The notes beneath the pieces were generated by a model. The model was given only the letters and a program-made list of their open reading frames with translations. It did no database searches and was not told the origin of the DNA. A program made the position numbers and the translations under genes. 64,000 nt of DNA, taken from positions 1 through 64,000 of the forward strand of contig CAJNOL010000389.1 in NCBI GenBank assembly GCA_905250125.1. The letters run 5' to 3'. Source of the stretch: Rotaria sordida. Lineage: Eukaryota > Rotifera > Eurotatoria > Philodinida > Philodinidae. The stretch's first letter is position 1. Every line of letters begins with the position of its first letter. Below are positions 14,301-27,751 of the stretch, piece after piece.

Positions 14301-17300
14301 TTTCGTATCTATATTCATATTGAGTCACGTTGCTAACGACGAGTAAATTCTCAATTTTTTGAAAAAAATCCTGGTTTGCTTAGAAAAAAAACTTTGAATA
14401 GAGATTCTGCAGTCTTAAGAGTCGTCTACAGACTACAACACTCACTTTTCAAAAATACTGCTCTGTCAATATTGATATCGTCCTGTCACTTGTATCCTTA
14501 TTTCCTCTATCCTTCTCATTCTCTTTATCGTTATTTTCTATGCTTATCTTTCTTCTATATAAACTTGTGTTGAATGTTAGGTAGTCACATTCTAAATATA
14601 TGAAGTAGCTCAATAAAAATCATTACGAAGATGGCGGTAAGCTACTCTTGCAGTTTGTCGTTACAGTTGCCTCAATTAGCAATTCTTTTTCAACTCAAAT
14701 ACATGTAGTGAATATCAATATCCTTTTTGAGCCATGTCGCGAACATTTGTTTTTCAGTGATAACTTCTCTAAACCAAAAATTTATAGAACTGTTATTTTC
14801 AAAGTATCTAGAATAATTTAACATGCGTATGACATATAAAAATTAGCTTTAGGAAAGTTGTTCATTATTCAGAGATAAATGCATTTTAATTTTACGAAGT
14901 CTAATCACTAACCACTGAAATTGACCATATACAGACATTCACTATATAATTGAATTGATTGTGCCAATACGGTTGAAACTAATGTTGGATGTAAAAAGAA
15001 TTACAAAAAATGCTTAAATTCCTGATTTATAGAAGATTGTTTCACATTGACCAATACAATGATCTCGGTCTTTTTTGTTTTATTCTATAAAGTCTAAAAT
15101 TCTTTTTACAACTCATTTCTAAAGTATTAATTGTCTTCAACAACAATGCAAATTTCATCGATTTTCATAAAAATATCGATAGAAAAAAAAATCTAATGAA
15201 CAGGCAGAGTGGTATGAATAAAACTTTCAACAATAGAATGATTTAGTTTTCCACTGACTTATTTAACTTTATAAATTCAATACTTCATAAATCGACAATA
15301 CTAATGACGAACATTATATTTAAAACGAAAATGAATATATAATGCATGAACAGGAGCGTAACTCACCATCGAAGGTCGGGGCATCGAGGAGCGTAGCATA
15401 GATGTCAAATAAGGGGTTGCACCCCGCCCTATTTATGCCCTTGTCCGTAAAAATATTATAAAATAAATTATCTTATGAATTTTTTTTTCTGTTAATTTAT
15501 GTTTATTTCAATTAATTTTACTAATTAAAAAAATTCATTAAATAAAAGTCTTTTTGACATATTTATTTAAAACAGAACAGTCAGGTCATATTTAGAAAGA
15601 TTTTCATTGGTTGCATCTCGATCACATTATTTTAAACATTTTCTCATTGTTCTGTTATAAATTTCACATTGACTGTCACGACTCCCCTAGATATAATGTA
15701 AAAGAAAGTTTTTTTTTTTACTTGTCACAAAACTTTTTCATCGTAACCAAAAGCAAATAATTATAGAGGAAAATTTTATATAAAATGACAACCGAAAAAC
15801 GATTCTATTTGATTTCTAAGATAGTCGAATATTTAAAAAATGATGAAGGTAAGAAGTTATTTTTTTTACTAATAGTAACGTTAGTCGTTGAAAAATCAAT
15901 AAAACTACTCAATAAGAAAATAACGGTATTTTTTCAAATGATTTAAATATATTCAAGGTCAATTTCACTACTGATAACGACAGATTTTATAGATATACGT
16001 CATTACCAATGACATCATCAAAAATGTCTTATTCAGTTATCATTAATACTAACTGTATTTCAAAAATCATTCCTGTATTATTTATTAACGAATTACAATT
16101 ATAATATAAGAATTAATTGTTTAGCATATCAAATTAAATTCATCTTATTTCAACATCTCAAAATGTTCATTAAACAAGACAAAAACATAAAACATTTGAC
16201 TTAAATATAAAGTTTTATAATCAAAATATTATTCGACTAATTTAGTCTTTGAATTTATGCATGATTGAATAATGAATTGGAAGAATTCATACAGAATCTA
16301 ACTTGTGTCAATATAACTTAATACATTAGCGACTATAATTGATTTTAGATCGTTTTCTTCTTTTACTTTTTTTTCTAATCCTTTACATCATGTAGTTCTA
16401 TTAGTCCATATATTCCCTCTGATCTATAAGTCATTATAATCACTAAACAAATATAGGACTACCAGTATACATACAAATATGACTAGAATGAATTAATCGA
16501 AATAAACAGAATTGACAAGAATCTATACAAATAATAGTTTAGTAAAATTTTTCTATAAATTTTCAAGATACTAAGTTAAAAAGTACATGCATGATTGATG
16601 AATTATATTAGTAAATAAACAACATTTTTTTTTTTATTGTTATTATTTACTTTATTTATATAAGACAAATATCTTGTATGATTCAGTGAACAATATTGAT
16701 ACGAACAATATATTTCAATACTTAATGAATATTAAAATGATCAAGATAATATTTAAAAATATGGGAAAAAAAAGTGAAAATCTATGAATAAGGTCAGAAA
16801 AAAATAAAATCACCATGAATGCATATTTTCAAGAACACGAATAGTCGTCGACTATCAACAATGACTGATATAAATGCATGAAAACAACTTGAAAAGAAAG
16901 CAACTAATGAAGATATTGAAAGTAACAGTATTTAAGCAGATCAAATTAAAAAGCTTTAGTAAACTCGTAAACCTCAACCAACTAGTGTAACAAAAGAATG
17001 TCGTTAAAAATAATAATATTTTTTTTTCTAAAGAATACTTTGAGTTTAGAGTAGGCGAAAAGATATTTTATTATCGATGTGTCACATATGTTTTTCTGAA
17101 TATTATGACAGTTTCAAACCCTTGATAAGAAGAACGCAATAATTAAGTTTAAAGACTTAATTTAAGATCAAATCGAGTTCTATTTAAATGAAAACTTCAA
17201 AGCATTTTACATCTAATTACTCCTCAAAATGAACTCCTATTTTATTTACAGATTAATTTGAACTCAATACACTAACTAAAGGTTTTTTTCAATGTATAAG

Positions 17301-17620
17301 AGTCGAATTAACATGGATTTTTAATTTGCATTGCTAAATTCTTATTATGAAACTAATCGTATCAATTCATTTATTTTGCATTAGAACAACCTATGAATAT
17401 TTTCACTATGCTTGACTGGATTCTTTTATTTATGGAGAAAAAACAAATATCATTTGTGGTCTTGTTTGTTATTATATTTTCTATCTTATTCTAGATAATT
17501 GTTTCTCGAGGTATTATTAATTGTAGAATTATCTGTTTTATTATATACAAAGAAAGAAAAAAAAATAAAGAAAAAATACTAGATCTGTAATCCAGCATAT
17601 TCAAAAACAAATTATCCAAC
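8319..17620. other. 9.3-kb gene desert with scattered repeat remnants
   Basis: I found no frame with plausible protein character and no RNA gene. Less AT-rich islands stand out: 9225-9295 (imperfect hairpin with ACCCTAGTATCC / GGATAC..AGGGT), 10830-10885 (hairpin TCCAATGTG/CACATTGGA), 11700-11960, 12185-12250 and 15355-15435 (contains GGGGTTGCACCCC). These are probably decayed transposable-element pieces. The rest is AT-rich sequence with homopolymer runs. Confidence 0.5.
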
Positions 17621-20192
17621 ATGACACATAAAGTAAGTAAGGAATCTTAACAATAAAATAAGGAAACGGATTTCTTATTTCAATAAACTTTCTTCTTATG
17701 AATGTTCAAAATGATCTATTTTTTATTTTTTTAGGAAAATCAAATAACTATCGACATGAAAGGTAGTGATCTTTTAAATGGTCAACCTTCTAACACACGT
17801 GAGAATTTTTTAAATATATTGATATTTTCTTTTTTGTTTAATACTTCGATTTTTTTTTGTAATAATTAATGAATAGTTGAAAAAAAGAATAGTATAAGTA
17901 AATGATCTATCAAAAATTTTAGTCTATGCGCATTTAAATGATACTTTTTTCTTTTTATATAATATTGCATGAATATCTATAACTTATTGAATATTATATA
18001 TGAATAATTTTCTTTTTTTGTTTTTTAAGTGTCAAATTCTGCATCGAATGGATTAACACCTCCAGTTTCCTATCATTCAAGTACTTTCATGAAACCTATT
18101 AGTCTAGTTGCATTAACATTACAAAATGCTTTAAGCATATTATTATTACGTTATGTACGTACAATACCAGGACCACGTTTTATAAATTCAACAGCAGTTA
18201 TTGTTTCAGAAGTTCAAAAAACAATGTTAAGTTTATTTTTAGTTATTAATGAAGAACGTAATATTGCTGCAACTTTTAAATTAATATATAATAAAATTAT
18301 ATGTCAACCATATGATACATTCAAAACTGGAATACCAGCTTTACTTTATACATTACAAAATAATCTTCTTTTTGTTGCCATTTCAAATTTAGATGCTGCT
18401 ACATTTCAAGTAATTTTGTAAAACATGATCTAACAGGAGTGTGGAAGTGTAGGGATAAAAATTTATACTCCCCACAGACTACAACAGACGATACCTAGAG
18501 ATAATCACAGATTTTGACAGATGCTAGTCAGAGGCAGAGACGGCACGAACGGGTCGGAGAAGGAAGTGTTGATCCAAAAATCGAAGAAAGAGTCAAAAAA
18601 TTTTCTATTGTCACCTGTGCGTTCTTTTCAAAGTAGATAGGTTGTTCGATGTTTCTTGAACTACTCTGACTATATTTCATGCATCCGTAGATGAAGGATT
18701 ATAAATTAAAAAAACTCTACTCCTTTTTTAATTTTATTCTTTGTTCAATTTTTGATATAAATATTTTTGTGCATAAATAACATTGGAAAAATGTGAATAC
18801 AAAAGTTAATATTGCATAAGTCATTAGCTTGTCCCGAGTTTTTGGAGAGACTAGAAAAGAAACACTGGCACATACTTGTCATTACTATCCACTCACCGCA
18901 TATGGATACTAGCGACAGGTGTGTTCAGGTGTGACAATAATTTTTCGGTCTTTTTTTAGCTTTAGTTAGTCACTATCGTGCAATAAATCTCAAGAATCGG
19001 AGAAAATCGATCCATCGAAACTTTCACAATTGAAGAAAGCCCCAGCCAATATTTTTTGGAGCAGGAAGTAATCTCCCATCTTCCAGTTGCACCGCCTCTG
19101 ATCAGAGGTCATCACAGACGCTAGTTACAAATCGTCACAGGTCGTGACAAACATTGTCGATACATGATCAAAAATCGCATATTCATAACATTTCGTTGAA
19201 ATATATGAACTACTTCCTTATTACATTTCTATAGGATTAAGTAAAACGATGGTGACGAAATATGTTCTAAAATAGGTAGAATAAAGCAATCTTTGTGTGA
19301 TTAACAATGGCAACTATATCTTGTTTCACATTTTAATCTTGCAGGAATTGGGCTAATAGCATTTTTATTAAGAAGCTCTACTTTTGTTTTCTATGTACTA
19401 ACAAAACAATAAAATTTTCTAGAAGACTATGATATAAATAATTCGTTTTGTTTTTGTTTAGGTTAGTTATCAATTAAAAATTTTTACAACAGCTATACTA
19501 ATGGTAATGATACTTCGTCGTCAATTAAGTTTTATTCAATGGCTTGCATTATTTCTTCTTTTTATTGGCATTTCTCTTGTACAAGTTGAAAATATGACAT
19601 CAGCAACACCAAAACAAGATGTTAATGCTGTATATGGATTACTTGCCGTTGTAGCTGCTTGTAAGTTATTTTTTAGAAAAATTTTCAAAATAGATAAGGA
19701 ATCGAGTAATATTTTTATTTTAATCATACTCTAGGTACATTAAGTGGTTTAGCTGGTGTTTATTTTGAAAAAATTCTTAAAGGTAGTGATGTATCTGTAT
19801 GGATACGTAATATTCAATTAGGTGTATTTGGAATTTTTTTTGGCACTATAACATCGTATTTATCCGATGGTCTAGAAGTAAAAGAAAAAGGTTTTTTCTA
19901 TGGTTATACAAATATGGTATGGACAGCTACACTTGTTCATTCTGTTGGTGGTCTTATTGTAGCATTAGTTGTTAAACATGCCGATAATATATTAAAAGGT
20001 TTTGCAACATCATCAGCTATTATACTTTCATGTATTGTTAGTATTATATTATTCGATTTTCAATTAACATTATTATTTACATTGGGTGCAGCTTTAGTTA
20101 TATTTTCAATATTTCTTTATTCAAAACCAGAATTAATTTTACATGTACCGATTGTAAATATCTTTTTTAAAGATAAATCAGTATTATTTTAA
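17621..20192 (+). CDS. SLC35A3: UDP-sugar (UDP-GlcNAc/UDP-Gal type) Golgi transporter, SLC35A2/A3 family (5 exons)
   Basis: Exons 17621-17632, 17735-17798, 18030-18409, 19462-19660 and 19735-20192 give 370 aa with intact phase. The first exon encodes only four residues. Family landmarks are clear: a LTLQNALSILLLRY helix, [49 protein letters not shown] (split by intron 3), GLAGVYFEKILK, SVWIRNIQLG and KHADNILKGFATS near the end. These are the conserved blocks of nucleotide-sugar transporters of the SLC35A group. Such proteins exchange UDP-sugar for UMP across the Golgi membrane. The sequence cannot settle A2 versus A3. Intron 3 is 1,052 nt, far longer than its ~60-230 nt neighbours. POMGNT1 at 41-48 kb uses UDP-GlcNAc, so the two may act in the same pathway. 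Confidence 0.92.
18431..19161. mobile_element. Possible old DNA-element insertion in transporter intron 3
   Basis: This segment is richer in G/C than the surrounding intron. The word ACATGATC occurs on both sides (18423-18430 and 19162-19169), as an 8-bp target duplication would. Inside, imperfect mirrored words occur (GTCAAAAAATTTTCTATTGTCACCTG against CAGGTGTGACAATAATTTTTCGGTC), and CAGA(T/C)GCTAGT appears near both ends. No clean terminal repeat was found, so the 8-bp match may be chance. Confidence 0.3.
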
Positions 20193-20222
20193 AATTAATT
20201 ATTATCAACAATGAAGTAGACA

Positions 20223-20228
20223 AATAAA
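20223..20228 (+). terminator. Probable polyadenylation signal AATAAA
   Basis: AATAAA 31 nt after the transporter stop codon. Confidence 0.5.
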
Positions 20229-22377
20229 ACTATGAATTTATGTCTTTACTTCTGACAATTCAATACTAAAACAATATCGATTCTCTTTTTTCCTCATTTA
20301 TAAGTATCTCAAATGTGATAAAAATTCTTGAAAAAATTAGTTAAAAAAAAATATCATTCCATTTTTGGTTATGAACGATTAGCTGTTTTTTTTTGCTGGT
20401 TGGTCTATGTGTGTATTTGTTTATGCGTTTTGTTTTTCTTCTTTGTTTTTTATTTATATCATGTGTCCACGTTTTGTAATGTTTCATTTATATTGCTTTC
20501 AATTCACTATCATTTTATGACATTTTAAAGAAATGGCTTACTGTTGAATAGTTTCCTTTTTTTTTCTTGTTTAAAGTCAATGGACGAATCTTTATGTACT
20601 AAAAAACCTAATGAAGAGTTTAGAATATAATGAGAAAATAAATAAAATAGAATTCAATACACGTTTTATAATGGGTTTTGAATATGAAATGATTTAAAAT
20701 TAGTTTTTTTAAAGAGATTTCATGTGATTTCAACGTATATTAAAAGTCTTAGCCTAAAGACTCCTTAAAACTTCATGAAATATCAAACATCACATGTCCG
20801 AATATCAATAGTAGGTGATACCATGTGCACGAATTTTCAAAGATGAGGGTGAACTGCCTTCCACGCGATTCCAATCCCTAGGAACCATTGCATGAGAGCC
20901 ATGATCGGTCTCAGCAATACGTTACTCAAACAATATCTTCGCTTTAATTCATATTTTTACAGTAGATAGAACTATCTCAGATAGAAATGATCTTAAAGTT
21001 TCAGCTGAAGCTAACGTATTGCTCCAGAAATATCAATGCCACAAGAGTGCACATAACCATCATTTTTTCATAATTCAACAATAGACGTTGGATCCATAAA
21101 TGATTTAGCTGAGATGTTTTAACACACATACGTGTACTCTAGACTTACCTAGCCATAACACCAAAAATAGTTCATCATGAGATCAGCGAATAGGATGACT
21201 AAACCATGTTTCACTATAGACTTTCAACTTGTAACAGAAAATCCTTTCAGTCAATGATCTCATTCGGCAGAATATCTCAAAATATACTAGAAACTATTTT
21301 CAAGAGTTTGGTATCTAAAAAACTCCAGTACACACGGTTTTTTTCAGCAAAAACTGCTGATGCGAAAGGGGTGTGAGTTATATCAAAATTTCACTTTCCG
21401 AGATGCAACTTTCAGCATTTGTAATGCTGACGGAGCCAATCATTTGATTTAAAAGTATTGATTACTGATTTTATAGATTCAGCATGTACTTGTTTCGATT
21501 ACTTTTAGTTTCGATCGAGAGTTTTGCAGTCATTAATCAGATAATCACTTTGCTTCGATTTCGTCATTCTTCGACGTTTCTTTTTTGCATCTTTTGGCTT
21601 TTATTAGTTATTTGCAGAGCCGCTCATTTTGACTCTCATATAATGAATCTTACCTACTGGATGAATACCACCATTACAGAATACAGAAAAAAACATTGTT
21701 TGTTCACTATTCTTAGACAGAGAAAAAGAAGAAACGATATACATAAGTACATGAGGACAATATACAGTGGTCGACAATCTATCTATGGAATCGAGCAATC
21801 AGTTTATACTGTTATTGAATCGAACAACCTTAAGAGTATAAATAATTTCACTTGAATATGTTCAATATTCTTCTGCTCTCTTGTCTGTTTATCACAATCA
21901 CCAGATCCCCATAGTTTCGTCAGATAGATTGGTAAGACGAAGTAGCACAGCTCTTGATCAATTTCAAGAGAAAAGACGTTAGAAAAAGTCTTTTTATTGA
22001 ATAATGTGAATGATGTTCTTCACTCAATCATTTGTCTTATCAATAAGCATCACAGAAGCTGACTTATCGGCCATAGTTCCATCGTCGAAAATGAATAACA
22101 AATGTTGGCAAGGACTGTTTGTTTACGAAGAGATAGTTATTAGCAGTCAGTTTGTTTGGATCTAATTGGATGATAACATTAGGGGGAAACAGTGGATTTT
22201 GTACTCCTGGGATTCTCTGGATTCACATCGTACTCCCAGGATTCCCACTAGCATGCATCAGTGCCACTGCTGGGACTGGAACGGGGCACCAGTGTCACTG
22301 GGTATATGCTTAACTGATCTATGTTTTATTTATGGAGGTACCCTTGGATTCTCATCTGCTATTATTTGGAGATACCC

Positions 22378-22898
22378 GCGTAGGTAAAGTTAGCTCCATA
22401 TTCGAGTTTTTGTGTCCGGATTCGTTTTTGGACTTGGGTTGGCTCTCTACTTGGTTGGGTTATATGCAGAATTAAATTCTACATCGAATAATACCATTTT
22501 CGTTTGTGATCATCGAGCAAAAATCTCATTTATACTCCAAATACGGACTTTTTTGAGGACTTCTCCAAAAGTATTTCACGTCCGGATTCGCTCTCTCACT
22601 TGCGTTAGCTCTACAAATTGTTGGGTTGAGTTCAGAATTCAATTGTGCGTCGAATGATACTAATTTTGACTAGGGTTATCGGGCAAAACCAGTAGATGAC
22701 GGTAACAGTATCAGGTCGAAATTTCTGGTCCTCGTTCGCCCTCATCTGTTGATTTTGTCCGACAACCCTAGTCGAAATTAGTATCATTCGGCGCAGAATT
22801 CAATTCTGCATATAACCCAACCAAGTAGAGAGATAATCCATGTCCAAAAACGAATTCGGACACAAAAAACTCGAATATGGGGCTAACTTTACTTACGT
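22378..22898. mobile_element. Foldback element with compound arms
   Basis: The right arm (about 22745-22898) is the close reverse complement of the left side. Mirrored words include GTAAAGTTAGC, ATATTCGAGTTTTTGTGTCC, TTCGTTTTTGGAC and CTCTCTACTTGGTTGGGTTA. The left side carries this unit twice, once at 22378-22500 and once, more diverged, at about 22565-22690. The second copy provides the inner stem (GACTAGGGTT / AACCCTAGTC). No transposase frame is present, so this is a non-autonomous element. Confidence 0.8.
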
Positions 22899-24342
22899 AA
22901 ATAGAAGAAAGAATATCACTAAAAGAAAGAAAATAAACATCAGTCCAGTAAGAAAACTGATTAAAACAAATCATATTGTACACTTTGTCGTTCATTAATA
23001 CTAATGTTAATTCAAGTCGAAAACAGATTTTTCGATCAAAAAGCAAAATGTGTAGCTTACACGCTGCTTATGCAAGCAAGATGTAAAACAGCATGTACAT
23101 TGAATATAGCAAGTGCTTCATACGGTTTGATTCTGCTTGGTCCACTTACTATTCGAAATGCTGTTAAATGATCTTACTCGCAGCGTCGAAAAGTTGATCG
23201 CACAAAATTTTGTTCATTTTGAATATAAAAAGTGCAACTATAAAAGAAGCAATCTTATGTAAGCTGTAGAACTTTTCACGTTGCATCTTGTGATATATTT
23301 GATTTTTTTTACTACAACGTATTAAGTGATTGAAAGTTGAAATGTAAAGCGCGACTATTTAACCTGTCCCACTCGTTAATTGTCAACTTTCAACAGATTA
23401 TAGAATTCAGAATACTCTTTTCTAATTTTCTTTACTTTCATTCAAATCATGATAAGCTAAATCAATACATGACAAAATGATGTTTTCGTTTCTCACTTGG
23501 TAACTATAAACATTTTCAATCACGTTTGTGTACAAAAAATGTATGTACTTATGTTAAAAGAAGTAAAATGACAAGTTTAGTAAAGATTTTTAATTGTCAG
23601 TTAAATGATTTTATTGATGCATTGTTTTATCTTTAAAATAACAACAGACAATCTTCATATTATACAATTGAAAATTGATCAGTCTTTTAATTCATTATTA
23701 ATACTATAGAATATCATCTAATTTCAGTGACTATTATTTTCTACATTTCATACTGCTTTCTTTTTCTGTATCAGAATTTGCTTATTTATCAGACATTTTT
23801 TTTTTCATATTTGAGACTGACTACGCAATAAAACAAGACAATAATGTTTACAATCATTCGATTTTCTCTATATGATATTCAGATATTCATCTGAGATAGT
23901 GTAAATAATAACAATTATTAGTTTTTGTCTTTTTCTAACGATAAGACAAAGAATGTCGTTGGAAGAGCATTGTCCAGTCTGGTTTACCCCTGGTTACGCC
24001 GCTATTTTCATTTTTTATTTATTTTCTTCTTATATATATTGATTTGAGAACATCACACATGTATAATTATTTTCTTATGGTTTCATTTATTATTAATTTT
24101 ATTATTTACAGATTCTTAATGATTCTCATATGATAAATTACATCATCAGTACTTGTCGTACGTGGTAGATATATTTTTAACATTCATTTTATGGATAGAA
24201 AAAAAAACAAAGAAAAAAAAGCTATTTTTAAATTCTTTCTTTTGTCAATGACAAATTATGAAAGTGTCCATTAACACACACACACATACACACGAACACA
24301 TCACTTGTTTTAATTGCATACTGTTCACCATTTTTTTTTTGT

Positions 24343-26582
24343 TTATACATGTATTGCTGTTGTAGTAATAACTGTTCTAGATGGATCTTCGAATGAAACT
24401 TTTTTACTTGTATTTGAACGACGTGTACTTGCACTTGCGAATCGTGCTGATGGTATTGGGCTTGATGCTTGATTAATACTTGAAGATGTTATACTTTGTA
24501 CATCACCACTACTACTACTTTGATCATAACAGCCAGAATCAATTGAATTTGATTGACGAGTTTTATTATTTGAGATCATACCTAATAGAGAAGTTTTCAT
24601 TAATTGTAAATTCTCATCATTTAATAATGGTGAATTTGAGTGTTCAATTAAGGAAAAAATTGTTGTTATTTCATTCTGTGTAGTGTTATTACTTTCAACG
24701 AAGGAGATTTTAGGTGATTTAGTGTATGTTTTAGAAGACTTTACATTTTCTTGATGATTATTATGATTAATATCAGGAAAAACATGCGATGACAATGAAG
24801 TTACACGTGCCGGTGTTCGTAGTGATGATGAACGATGTGCAGGTGCTAAGAGAAGTTCGAGTGGTTCCTAAGCAAAAATAAAAGAATAGAATTGAAATCA
24901 ATGATAGAAGAAAAAAACAACTCTTTATGATTGTGCATTTCAGTACTAATGAAAATGAAAAACCAAGTGAATAAAAATCTGTGCTTATTTAATTACTTGA
25001 TTTTTGTCATCAATATTCTTCATGTTCATTGAAAAATGGCAAAAGAAAAATACGCATAAATATGTTGTTTTTTATTCGATAAGTTTTAATTTTTTTTAAG
25101 TTTAAAGAAAATTAAATTTTTTTTTTTTTTACTTCGCTAATTTTTATTTTGAGTAATTATTTTGTACTTACGAGACTAATAGATTTTGATGGTTTATTAG
25201 TTTTATTTTGTTTATTCGAATAATGTGTTCTTGTTGGTGAATTCGAAACTGATGATACATGGTGACTTAGATTTGATCTTGAAACTATGTCATGATTAAT
25301 AAAATAATCTTTTAATTGACTTGCTCGAATACGTGTTGCATGTTTAAGAATATCTTTTTCAACTTTTTTTTTCGATGGTGTTGTTGTTGTTGTTGTTGTT
25401 GTTGGAGGAGGAACAGTTATCGTAGAATGACGTAATGATGATTTTTGATGATTAGTAGGCGATGAATTTACAACAGATGATTTTTCCTGTTGTTTAGAAT
25501 TAGCCATCGTCGTCGTCGTCGTCGTTGTTGTTGTTGTTGTTGTTGTTGTTGTTATTGTTGATGGTGGATGTCGATGAACAGCAAGTGTTGGACGAAGACC
25601 AGCTCGACGACGAATTATATCTATAATAATCATTAAAAAAATTGTATCGTCATTTTTTTTTTATTTATTTACCACGAAAGGCATCTCCATTAGTTGTTTG
25701 TAATAATGAAGTCATATAAGCGAGATCAGGATCATTATCAAGTACTGTTGCTATTGTTGATGTTGTGTCATTTGTAATAGGTATTTGTGTAGGTATGATT
25801 ATATGATCAGAAGGTTCACTTAGGAGAATTGATGATGCGCAATAATTATTTTCTAATTGTTCTGATAAATGTAATTTTTTTTCACTTTCAGTTGTTTGAG
25901 TATAAGAAACATTATGTGTTTGTGTTTCTCCAAAATCAGTTGTAGATGTTTGTTGTAATTCACTAAATGGTCGTGAATCTTGATATGGATCTTGTAGAGT
26001 AGTTGTATAATGTAGTACACTTGATGATCGACTTGGATTTCGATGAACAAATGCTTTACTTCGTTGAGTAGTACTAGCAGATTTTCTTTCCGTTGTATTT
26101 CCTGTTATTATTGATGCAGTTTGATTCTGTTGTTGTTGTTGTTGTTGTTGTTGAGTTACTGCTGCAGCAGTTGTTGGATTTAAATGTATACGAATACCAT
26201 GTTCAAGATAGGCAGCTTCAATAGCTTGATATGATGATGTACGTGTTGTTTGAGATGGTAGTGGTTGATTTAATTTTTGATGTGTTAATGTTTGTTGAGA
26301 AGCATGAATATCCATTTCCTGAACAGGATTCGATATTGACATACTATTAGAACATAAATCATTATTGAGAGATGTTGGTAAAGCAAATGCATTATTTGTA
26401 CGATATTTAGATGGTTTATATTCACTATTAGATAGATCCATTCGACTGCCACTGATGACAGTACCTAAGAATATTTAATAGAATATTGAAATTTTTCTTG
26501 TTCTTTTTTTTTAATTTTAAATATAAAAATTACCTTCATTTTCAAAAGCTGGTCTTTCTTTACGAAGAGTTTTTAAACGCAT
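24343..26582 (-). CDS. Unrecognised Gln/Thr/Ser-rich, mostly disordered protein (4 exons)
   Basis: Minus-strand exons 26582-26534, 26464-25673, 25620-25172 and 24867-24343 join in phase to 604 aa. The first exon gives a basic start (MRLKTLRKERPAFENEG), followed by a short ordered-looking stretch (TVISGSRMDLSNSEYKPSKY). The remainder is low complexity: poly-Gln at about residues 120-128, poly-Thr after residue ~303 and again later, and many Ser/Asn. A conserved-looking basic segment (DIIRRRAGLRPTLAVHRH) starts exon 3. The C-terminus ends ITTTAIHV, which could serve as a class II PDZ ligand; that is a guess. I do not recognise the family. The basic start could be an internal exon of a longer gene whose 5' part I cannot see. 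Confidence 0.68.
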
Positions 26583-26739
26583 ATCGATTTGTATAATTTA
26601 CTCAAAGGAATAAAATATAAAGAATAAAATGGTAACAAAATTACAAATGATTTAACGGTTCGTTTTATACAAATAAAAGAAAAGAAAAATGTAAATGGAG
26701 AAACCGATGAAATGAAATGGGCAATCATACATTAGACGA

Positions 26740-26764
26740 AACAACAACAACAACAACAACAACA
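26740..26764 (+). repeat. (AAC)n microsatellite
   Basis: About eight tandem AAC units, 160 nt upstream of the start codon of the minus-strand disordered-protein gene, so probably in its promoter or 5' UTR. Confidence 0.85.
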
Positions 26765-27751
26765 AACAAAAGTCAGTAACCAATCTTTCTCTCATTTGCT
26801 TTTCTCTTTTTTTTTCTCACCAGTTTCAAGTGCACATTTTTCCTTCCACGATCCATTTCCCTCTTCAACAATAACTGTGTATTTTAAATTTTCTTTTTTT
26901 TTTTACCTCTCAATTCTTTTTGTTCGATCAATCGGCCATTACATGAATCTTTTGTCCCAATTTTTCTTTTTCTTTTTTTTTTTAACATAAAAAATGAAAT
27001 CATTAAACAAATAAATATTGAAAATATTAGTTCAAAAAAAAAAAGAAGTAAGAAAAAAAGGAAAAAAAGAAAAGCAATATGACATTGTATATACTCAAAT
27101 AATGATGTTACACTTGAAAAAAGCTTAACTATGTGTGGCGTATGGTCGATGAGGTTTCGTTTAAAGTAATGTATAGTAATTTATGTTCTGAAGAAAGAAA
27201 CAAGAAACTTGGATGTGATCAAGACCTTGGAAGAATAACAACTAGCAAAAAAATCAATAATAAACTAGTCAAATTTTTCAATAGATTTAGATTTGTTTTA
27301 ATATAGTTAATTTAAATTTTGAGTCTCACAAAAAATTGGATTTCTCATTAATATTATTCTCGTCTTCTTATATCTATATTCTCAAAAAGAATTCATCTTA
27401 TATTAAATATTAGTTTGTTATAGAAAAATTACTAAAACTTTAAAATATTATGTTTTACTTATAAGTAATCAAATCGTTGCATAAAAGAACTTTTCTCGAT
27501 ATGTTAAGAAATATACATGAATTAATAAGAGTGTCTGATGAAATTAAAATGTTTCAAAAGTATCATAATATTATACATCTGCGACCGTATCATATATGAC
27601 ATTCTAAAAAACATGTCACAAGCAAGAAAATGTATAGTAGAGTTATTGTAGATAAAGAGTATACAATAGATTTCGATTTCTTCAAGGAATGTTCTTTTCT
27701 CACATGAGTCTATACTGATGAAGGTTGATATTTATAGTCTATGTCTAATTT

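Larger units (their letters stand above)
20193..24342. other. Convergent intergenic region with repeat debris
   Basis: Lies between a plus-strand and a minus-strand gene end. It contains a short stem (AGCAATACGTTA near 20911 and TAACGTATTGCT near 21013), a G/C-richer block at 22170-22390 with internally mirrored words (TACTCCTGGGATT / CCCAGGATT), and the foldback element at 22378-22898. A 123-codon frame at 21484-21855 is not convincing (see rejected items). Confidence 0.45.

Noticed and set aside
15355-15435. G/C-rich block considered as a tRNA or other RNA gene
   Set aside because: The GGGGTTGCACCCC hairpin does not fit a cloverleaf and no B-box-like sequence was found.
21484-21855. 123-codon plus-strand frame beginning with hydrophobic residues
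   Set aside because: No recognisable motif, no splice context, and composition typical of chance AT-rich frames; it lies among repeat debris.
22166-22387. 73-codon frame in a G/C-richer block
   Set aside because: The block has mirrored words and abuts a foldback; the frame has no protein features.
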